10,226 nt of DNA from an uncultured Oscillochloris sp. (GTDB lineage Bacteria; Chloroflexota; Chloroflexia; Chloroflexales; Chloroflexaceae): contig CAIRFY010000571.1 in NCBI GenBank assembly GCA_903877945.1, positions 1 to 10,226 on the forward strand, given 5' to 3'. The notes beneath the pieces were generated by a model. That model worked only from the letters and a program-made list of their open reading frames with translations, was not told the DNA's origin and ran no database searches. A program made the translations under genes and the position numbers. Each line of letters begins with the position of its first letter. Within the stretch, counting starts at the first letter, position 1. Below are positions 5,632 to 10,226 of this stretch, piece after piece.

Positions 5632-7350
5632 TCACTCCGTCGCAAAAGCCGCTGCCAGCACCTCGCCGGCCAGTCGTGCCCCGGCACCGCTGCCTTCGCC
5701 CCCGCTCTCGATCATCACGGCCACCGCGTAGCGCGGGCTGTCGAGCGGGGCGAGGGCGATAAACCAGGCGTGGGGCGGCGCGTTCTGCACATGCTCGGCG
5801 GTGCCCGACTTCCCGCCCACGGCGATCCCCGGCACATACGTACTCACGACCTTGCCGAACCCGTAGCGCGCCACCGCCGACATGTTTGCGCGCATCGTCT
5901 GGGCAATGTCAGTTGACATCGTCCGGCGGATCGACCGCGCCGACTGCTCAATGATCAGGCCGCCATCGGGCCGGGTGATCTTCTGCACCAGATAGGGCCG
6001 CATCATCACGCCATCATTCGCCACCGCCGCCGTGATCAGCGCCATCTCTAGCGGGGTGATCAGCAACTGCCCCTGGCCGTAGCCCGTATCGGCCATGCCG
6101 CGTGGCTGGTTGAGGAACCCCGGATCGACATAGAGCAGGCTCGTTGCTGTTGGCAGGTCGCTAAACTCACCATAGGTGGACGGTGCCTTCTGCGGTGGGT
6201 AGATGTCGAAATTGCGGGCCGTGTCGCCGAATAACTGGGGGCCAAGGCGCACCGCATATTGGGCAAAGGCCGTGTTGCACGAGTAAGCGAAGACCTTCTC
6301 CAGGCTCGCCGGGTCGCCGGTGAGCGAGGAGAGCCCGTTCACCGCGTTCACCACCGGCGGCGCGCTCGGGTCGGGCTGGTACTCCTGTGGGCAGGTAATC
6401 GTGTTGGGTTGGGCCGCACCCTGGTGTTCCAGGGCGGAGATCGCCGTCAGCGTCTTAAAGGTCGAGCCGGGCGGGTAGAGCCCCTGGGCTGGCCGGTTCA
6501 GCAGGGGCTGCCCCGCGCTATCGGCGTTAATCTGCGCCCAGTAGCTTCCGATGCGGGCGTTCTCTGCGTCCCAGTCTTTCGCGCTCGGGTCGAAGCTCAG
6601 CCCACGTGGGTCAAACCCCGGCTTTGAGACCATCGCCAACACCGCGCCGGTGCGTGGGTCGAGAACCACGACCGAGCCGGTGCGCTCACCGAGGGCAGTG
6701 GCCGCCTGGGCCTGAAGCTCGGCATTGAGCGTCAGCACCAGATCGTTGCCACGCTGCATACCGCCGACAAACTGCTCCTGGATGCGCTGGATCTCGTTAC
6801 CACGCTCGCCCGTGAGGTACGGCGCGTAGGTAGCCTCCAGTCCGCTCTGGCCGTAGCGCGTACTGAAGAAGCCGAGGATATTGCTGAACACTGCGGGGTC
6901 GTAGCTATTTATCAGAGGGTAGGTGCGACGGGCGAACCCGCCCACCGACTCGCTATCAGCCAGCACGATGCCCTTCCGGTCGATGATCCGACCGCGCAAC
7001 ACGCGCTGTGAGTCGAGTACAGGTCGCACATTGCTGGTGGTGCTACCATCTGCGCCCACAGCCACGTATTGGTAGATCGCGTCGGCTTGGACAAACTGCT
7101 GCCGGAGTAACTGGAGGCTCAGGAGTCCGAACCCGATCAGCACCACCAACCCCAGGTTGTAGACACTGCGGGTGAGACTGCGCGGGAGGGGCGGCTGACT
7201 AATCCATACCGTGAGGCCAACCAGTGGTGCCGACAGCCACAGGCAGATCAGCCAGCGGACATCGGCCTCAAGTGGCTGAAAGATTCCATAACCCAACAGC
7301 GCCAGGGCCACAGATACAAGGCCAGCGCGCAACAGTGAACGTCCCCCCAT
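5632..7350 (-). CDS. Class B penicillin-binding protein (PbpA/FtsI-type transpeptidase)
   Basis: This membrane-anchored D,D-transpeptidase cross-links peptidoglycan stem peptides outside the cytoplasmic membrane. The 572-residue protein shows three predicted membrane segments (about 8-24, 33-50 and 64-82), where a single anchor is usual. The class B N-terminal motif RGRIIDRKG (119-127) is present. The transpeptidase domain (about 220-570) has all three active-site motifs: STFK with nucleophile Ser296 (296-299), SCN (357-359) and KSGT (514-517). The GYGQGQLLITPLEMA segment (423-437) is also typical. The short N-terminal module resembles PbpA more than long FtsI or PBP2. The ATG at 7350 has only a weak upstream AGAGAAG. 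The gene is 90 bp downstream of the histidine-kinase-like gene and 19 bp upstream of the S41 gene, which is probably co-transcribed with it. No FtsW/RodA-type glycosyltransferase is present in the window. Confidence 0.95.
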   Translation of the reverse strand: MGGRSLLRAGLVSVALALLGYGIFQPLEADVRWLICLWLSAPLVGLTVWISQPPLPRSLTRSVYNLGLVVLIGFGLLSLQLLRQQFVQADAIYQYVAVGADGSTTSNVRPVLDSQRVLRGRIIDRKGIVLADSESVGGFARRTYPLINSYDPAVFSNILGFFSTRYGQSGLEATYAPYLTGERGNEIQRIQEQFVGGMQRGNDLVLTLNAELQAQAATALGERTGSVVVLDPRTGAVLAMVSKPGFDPRGLSFDPSAKDWDAENARIGSYWAQINADSAGQPLLNRPAQGLYPPGSTFKTLTAISALEHQGAAQPNTITCPQEYQPDPSAPPVVNAVNGLSSLTGDPASLEKVFAYSCNTAFAQYAVRLGPQLFGDTARNFDIYPPQKAPSTYGEFSDLPTATSLLYVDPGFLNQPRGMADTGYGQGQLLITPLEMALITAAVANDGVMMRPYLVQKITRPDGGLIIEQSARSIRRTMSTDIAQTMRANMSAVARYGFGKVVSTYVPGIAVGGKSGTAEHVQNAPPHAWFIALAPLDSPRYAVAVMIESGGEGSGAGARLAGEVLAAAFATE

Positions 7351-7363
7351 AGACTTTATTCTT

Positions 7364-7436
7364 CTCTGTTGGCTTTGGGGTAGAGCCCAGGCTCAACTTC
7401 TGTTGCTGGTAACGGTAGAGCCAAAGCAACAAAGAG
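7364..7436. repeat. Imperfect inverted repeat and 9-bp direct repeat before the transpeptidase gene
   Basis: The 90-bp gap upstream of the transpeptidase start holds inverted arms at 7364-7378 and 7421-7436 (CTCT, GTTG and CTTTGG blocks pairing with small bulges). It also holds the direct repeat GGTAGAGCC at 7379-7387 and 7414-7422. It could be a control region or a weak hairpin. I see no good promoter hexamers in it. Confidence 0.4.
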
Positions 7437-7440
7437 ATCG

Positions 7441-8568
7441 CTACTCCATCGGCAGAGTGGCCCGCACGGTCACGCCGCCGCTTTCTTGCTCGAACACGGC
7501 CAGGTGCCCCTCAAGCTCAGACAGTCGATAGCGCAGTGCGCGCAGCGCGTGCATGCCTGGCCGCTCGTAGGTTCCATCAAGGAGCCCAACCCCATCATCC
7601 TGAACCGAGAGGCTCACGCTACACGGCTCAAAGGTCAGCGTGATCAGCACACTATGAGCGCGGGCGTGCTGGGAGATATTCAGGAGCGAATCTTGTGCGA
7701 CACGCAGCAACATCCGATGCTGAATATTGGTGAGCGGTCGCACAACGCCAACGGTTGTAACGCGCATCTCGACACTGTTCTGGTGTCCAAAGTTTATCGC
7801 CAATTGGTCGATCATTGAGCAGAAAGATAGGCTCTCAACCGGTGCCGGGTCGAAGATCGCGTGGCGCGCCGTGTCAGATCGGGGGGTGGGTTCCAGCCGG
7901 GCGGTTGCTCGCTGCTGCGCCCCTACGCCCACATGATCCACATCGGCGAAGGTGTTGAGCCGCACGACTGCGTTGCTCACCGATCCCTCTGGCGTAGGTG
8001 GCGTGCTGTTCGCCACAGCCTGCCGTATATCAGCAGAGGTGTCAGGCTGCTCGCGGCCTATCAGCAGGCGTCCCACCGCGATCCAGCAGCTTGCAAACGC
8101 CACCGGCACGACCGCCCGCAGCACCAGCAGCGGCAGACTCATCGCCTCGCCCGACGAGTTCAGCAGCGCACCAAGCAGATCAAGACCGACAAACCCTGTG
8201 CTGGCGATGATTGCGCCGCCCCAACCACCCAGGAGCGCTGGCAACACGAGGCTCCCTAGGGCGTATGGCAGAAACGGCAGCGGATCACCCCCGCTCATCC
8301 ACACCATCACGAGTCCGACGATTATATCGAGCAGCATCAGCAGTGGCCAACGGCGGGCCAGACGCACATAGCGAGGGGCTGTCGCCGTAGCCGCCACAGT
8401 GATCACCCCTAGCAACAGCAGCACACCTGCGTCACGCGGCAGGCTCGCAGCAGCCCGGCCAGGCAACGTCAACGAGACACCGGCCAGCACCCATGCCAGC
8501 CAGCGGTAGCTGTAGAACGCAGTCTCGCTGTTCCAGCGGGCGCGCCATGTGTCTGCCGAGAGTTTCAC
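7441..8568 (-). CDS. Membrane-anchored histidine-kinase-like protein (HATPase_c, NarL/DesK-type), no H-box seen
   Basis: This 375-residue protein has a polytopic N-terminal half (hydrophobic segments near 24-36, 48-64, 75-91, 98-114, 116-136 and 146-170). A Ser/Thr/Pro-rich linker (about 172-232) and a C-terminal GHKL ATPase domain follow. IFDPAP (238-243) resembles the IFDLRP segment that follows the HisKA_3 helices. The N box is RVAQDSLLNISQHARA (289-304, Asn297), G1 is DDGVGL (324-329), and a G2-like GMHALRALRYRLSELEG spans 338-354. The ELHD-type phosphoacceptor helix expected before IFDPAP is absent, so autophosphorylation is doubtful. Family members sense envelope or redox signals and usually pair with a LuxR-type regulator, but none is in the window. 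The start is a GTG at 8568 with AAGGG 6 bases upstream. A palindrome over a predicted promoter lies in the 112-bp upstream gap. The gene precedes the transpeptidase gene and may share its transcript. Confidence 0.82.
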   Translation of the reverse strand: MKLSADTWRARWNSETAFYSYRWLAWVLAGVSLTLPGRAAASLPRDAGVLLLLGVITVAATATAPRYVRLARRWPLLMLLDIIVGLVMVWMSGGDPLPFLPYALGSLVLPALLGGWGGAIIASTGFVGLDLLGALLNSSGEAMSLPLLVLRAVVPVAFASCWIAVGRLLIGREQPDTSADIRQAVANSTPPTPEGSVSNAVVRLNTFADVDHVGVGAQQRATARLEPTPRSDTARHAIFDPAPVESLSFCSMIDQLAINFGHQNSVEMRVTTVGVVRPLTNIQHRMLLRVAQDSLLNISQHARAHSVLITLTFEPCSVSLSVQDDGVGLLDGTYERPGMHALRALRYRLSELEGHLAVFEQESGGVTVRATLPME

Positions 8569-8640
8569 GAATCGCCCTTTCTCGGACGAGGGGCCGATGA
8601 TCGAGGGACGATAGATACGCGGTAGGTTACTCCGGGAACT

Positions 8641-8655
8641 TGCTACAGTGTAGCA
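8641..8655. promoter_or_regulatory. 15-bp perfect palindrome, candidate operator
   Basis: TGCTACAGTGTAGCA has perfect 7-base arms around a central G and overlaps the whole predicted -10 box. No T tract follows on either strand, so it does not look like a terminator. A dimeric repressor binding here would block the predicted promoter; no regulator candidate is encoded in the window. Confidence 0.45.
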
Positions 8656-8675
8656 GAAAGGGGGGGCTACGGCAA
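8647..8675 (-). promoter_or_regulatory. Predicted sigma-70-type promoter for the histidine-kinase-like gene
   Basis: On the minus strand, TTGCCG (8670-8675) and TACACT (8647-8652) are separated by 17 bases, each matching the consensus at four of six positions. They lie about 80-105 bp upstream of the GTG start at 8568 and just after the stop of the upstream gene. The prediction rests on spacing and partial matches only. Confidence 0.4.
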
Positions 8676-8680
8676 CCCTT

Positions 8681-9538
8681 TTAGATCACAAGAGTCGCAT
8701 AGACAATCGCCACAAACAGCCCCCCCCCAAGCAGCACATACTCCATCGTCATGCGGCGCTGGAGCGTCCCCAGTGCGTGATGCTGTAGCAGGCTCGTTGT
8801 TACGTAGAAGATCACCAACAGCAGCGTCCCCGCGATTAAGAAGGTTGTCGCCCAATAGTTCAGCGGCCACGTCGCCTCGGCCAGAGCCAACCCCACCAGC
8901 ACAGCAGTCAGAAAGTCGCCGGGCCGTGGCAGCCAGGCCAGCAGCGCATAGGCGAGCAAGGTCGCTGTTATGCCGATCAGGGTCGCCGAGTAGAGCGTGC
9001 GGTATCGCGTGTAATAGACAGCGCTGAAACACCCAAAGGCGATCAGGTAGGCGAGTACCTGGAGCAGCAACTGCGCCGCCTGGCGCACCTGTGGACGGCG
9101 ATCCAGGGCGAAGTGTTGTCCCAGCAACACCGCCAGCAGCGATCCGCCCGCAGCGATCAGGGCCAGGACGAAGGCCGCCCCCTGAAGTGCGCCGCTGAAC
9201 AGGCGGAAGAAGGCGAACGAGCCAACGACGCTGAACGAGGGCAGAATCCAAAAGGCCGGCGCTACCTCGATATGGGTAAAGCCCACGTTGATGATCGGGA
9301 GCGTGCGCGTCTGGAGCTGCGGGTGGGATCGGGCCAACAGATCAGCCCCTGCGCAGGTGATCATCACGAGCGAGGCGATCAGAAACCACGAGAGCGTCAC
9401 CGTCGGCAGATCACCGCCGAGGACGATCCGCAACGTGTTCGGGTTGCCATCGACCAAGAAGATCACCGCCAGACCGATCAGGATGACGAAGACCAGCGAG
9501 ACAATCCGGTCGTAGCGGGGTATGGGTGATGACGTCAT
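8681..9538 (-). CDS. Polytopic membrane protein of unknown function (DUF5656-like)
   Basis: The 285-residue protein is almost entirely hydrophobic, with about eight or nine predicted membrane segments (near 11-29, 47-66, 95-113, 120-140, 154-175, 182-202, 208-222, 229-248 and 266-284). It has no signal peptide, no enzyme motif and no obvious transporter signature. Short charged loops include DLLARSHPQLQTR (66-78) and DRRPQVRQ (146-153). The overall pattern, including an EVAPAFWILPS segment (91-101), recalls the Chloroflexota membrane family catalogued as DUF5656; this is from memory and unverified. The start is the ATG at 9538, which overlaps the upstream stop as TGATG and has GAGGAG five bases before the TGATG junction region. 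A TTG one codon earlier is less likely. The overlap implies translational coupling with the DUF6624-like gene. Confidence 0.8.
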   Translation of the reverse strand: MTSSPIPRYDRIVSLVFVILIGLAVIFLVDGNPNTLRIVLGGDLPTVTLSWFLIASLVMITCAGADLLARSHPQLQTRTLPIINVGFTHIEVAPAFWILPSFSVVGSFAFFRLFSGALQGAAFVLALIAAGGSLLAVLLGQHFALDRRPQVRQAAQLLLQVLAYLIAFGCFSAVYYTRYRTLYSATLIGITATLLAYALLAWLPRPGDFLTAVLVGLALAEATWPLNYWATTFLIAGTLLLVIFYVTTSLLQHHALGTLQRRMTMEYVLLGGGLFVAIVYATLVI

Positions 9539-9540
9539 CA
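9536..9540 (-). promoter_or_regulatory. TGATG stop-start overlap
   Basis: The TGA stop of the DUF6624-like gene (9538-9540) and the ATG of the membrane protein (9536-9538) share one base. A GAGGAG site lies a few bases upstream inside the first gene. This arrangement favours coupled translation and fixes the start of the second gene. Confidence 0.75.
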
Positions 9541-10032
9541 ACTCTCCTCGCGCCGCTGAAGCTGTTCAGCGCTCTGGCGCTGCACATAGAGCGGCGGCAC
9601 CGCGTAGAGCGCCCGATCAAGATCACTCACCTTCGGGTCAACCTCACCGAGGGACCAGCGCCCGTCTTGCTTAATAATTTGCGTGCCGAACCGCTGCGGG
9701 TGCCCACTTTTTACAAGCCAGCGATCCCACGACATCGCCCGCAGTGTCCAGGCTCGCTCCTCGCCCAACTCCGTGGCCCGCCGCGCAAGCATACGGGCCA
9801 TGCTGTAGTGGTCCTGGGTTTCGCCGCAGAGCATCACCCATGCCGCATGGAAATGATCGCGTCCATCGTGGATCAGTCCTTCGCTGTACATATCGATGAC
9901 CCGTTGGCAGCGCCGACGTGCCTCTGCCATATCCACGGATCCGATCTGTGCCTCTATCGCCTCACGTGCAAGTCGGACAAGCTCCTCGCTCGGGTCCTCG
10001 CGCTCTGGGGTTAGGGCTTCCTCGTCATCCAT
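9538..10032 (-). CDS. Small soluble protein with DUF6624-like motif, function unknown
   Basis: The 164-residue protein is acidic at its N-terminus, mostly helical in composition, and has no signal peptide or membrane segment. The segment from about 60 to 120 holds the recognisable features: HFHAAWVMLCGE, a paired-helix stretch with LARRATELGEERAW, then DRWLVKSGHPQRFGTQI (103-119). The last of these matches the D-R...G-x-P-Q-x-[YF]-G-T-Q signature I associate with DUF6624, a widespread family with no known biochemical role. I chose the ATG at 10032 because GGGGA lies five bases upstream. The frame stays open for 46 more codons, but that extension reads through a hairpin repeat and gives low-complexity protein. 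The TGA stop overlaps the ATG of the downstream membrane protein, so the two form a coupled pair. I infer no function beyond that association. Confidence 0.8.
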   Translation of the reverse strand: MDDEEALTPEREDPSEELVRLAREAIEAQIGSVDMAEARRRCQRVIDMYSEGLIHDGRDHFHAAWVMLCGETQDHYSMARMLARRATELGEERAWTLRAMSWDRWLVKSGHPQRFGTQIIKQDGRWSLGEVDPKVSDLDRALYAVPPLYVQRQSAEQLQRREES

Positions 10033-10075
10033 CGTTGTCCCCGTTCTTTTCTCACAGGGATGACACCAGTGCTTC

Positions 10076-10084
10076 AGTGTACCA
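10076..10084 (-). promoter_or_regulatory. Possible extended -10 element upstream of the DUF6624-like gene
   Basis: The minus strand reads TGGTACACT, an extended -10 form with the same TACACT hexamer as the other predicted promoter. It lies about 45 bp before the start codon. No good -35 hexamer is visible; the hairpin repeat occupies that region. Confidence 0.3.
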
Positions 10085-10100
10085 CATAGGGTTGCGCATC

Positions 10101-10162
10101 CTGGGGGTGCGGGCGTCCCGCCTGCCTGAACTCGGATGCGGGCGGGACGCCCGCGCTCCCAG
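10101..10162 (+). repeat. Hairpin repeat with 25-bp arms
   Basis: The arms at 10101-10125 and 10138-10162 are inverted copies matching at 22 of 25 positions, with a 12-base loop. The three mismatches can all form G-U pairs in one of the two possible transcripts. The core GCGGGCGTCCCGCC is of a type I recall as a dispersed repeat in Chloroflexota. It lies about 70 bp upstream of the DUF6624-like start codon. It is not followed by a T tract on either strand, so an intrinsic terminator is not supported. Confidence 0.8.
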
Positions 10163-10193
10163 AAACCCACTACGGATTTCTAGGAAGCGGTAC

Positions 10194-10208
10194 TAGTACT
10201 ACAGTTGT
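10194..10208 (+). repeat. Terminal 15-bp repeat, right copy
   Basis: TAGTACTACAGTTGT matches 86-100 in inverted orientation. The window then ends in ATCACCCCCC (10216-10226, with seven C). Two matching blocks in the same order at both ends suggest a shared repeat family rather than chance. Confidence 0.6.
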
Positions 10209-10226
10209 CGTTTGAATCACCCCCCC

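Noticed and set aside
5613..5687. Upstream start of the S41 gene overlapping the transpeptidase gene
   Set aside because: It would put 25 charged residues before the signal peptide and lipobox. The ATG at 5612 fits the lipoprotein better.
8667..9251. Second minus-strand open frame of 194 codons inside the polytopic membrane gene
   Set aside because: It is rich in Gly, Ala, Arg and Cys with no membrane pattern or motif. The overlapping frame has coherent hydrophobic segments and a coupled start.
10033..10170. Upstream extension of the DUF6624-like gene by 46 codons
   Set aside because: The extension translates the hairpin repeat and has no ribosome-binding site, whereas GGGGA precedes the ATG at 10032.

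Overview
The window looks like a housekeeping or envelope segment of a bacterial chromosome, most likely from Chloroflexota (Roseiflexus/Chloroflexus-like relatives). This placement is inferred from three things: the moderately high GC content, a polytopic protein resembling a membrane family I associate with Chloroflexota, and several dispersed non-coding repeats. I could not confirm it by search. All eight convincing genes lie on the minus strand, so transcription runs from high to low coordinates. There is no rRNA, tRNA, CRISPR array, transposase or phage gene.

In the direction of transcription, the layout is as follows. First comes a short soluble protein with a DUF6624-like motif (10032-9538), which overlaps by one base the start of a polytopic membrane protein (9538-8681). 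Next is an envelope group: a membrane-anchored histidine-kinase-like protein (8568-7441), a class B penicillin-binding transpeptidase (7350-5632) and an S41 peptidase lipoprotein (5612-4176). Last is a tryptophan group: trpD (4049-3027), a two-domain RCK/TrkA-N membrane protein (2980-1136) and trpC (895-98).

The non-coding DNA is rich in repeats. Two inverted copies of a 147-bp palindromic element (915-1061 and 4098-4244, about 90% identical) bracket trpD and the RCK gene. One copy supplies the last codons of the S41 gene. A heptanucleotide tandem repeat occupies the ribosome-binding region of the RCK gene. A 25-bp-arm hairpin lies upstream of the DUF6624-like gene. A 15-bp sequence plus a C/G tract occurs in inverted orientation at the two ends of the window, and the low-coordinate end also carries four 7-base G or C tracts. 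This pattern is what one expects if a contig stops at dispersed repeats.

Functionally, TrpD and TrpC catalyse two steps of tryptophan synthesis. The transpeptidase, S41 lipoprotein and sensor-like protein plausibly act at the cell envelope. I see no clear new multi-gene system. The points most worth following up are degenerate active sites: an RCK channel-like protein without a K+ filter, a histidine-kinase-like protein without a phosphoacceptor histidine, and an S41 protease with Asn where the catalytic Lys is expected. The 147-bp element pair and a palindrome overlapping a predicted -10 box also deserve attention.
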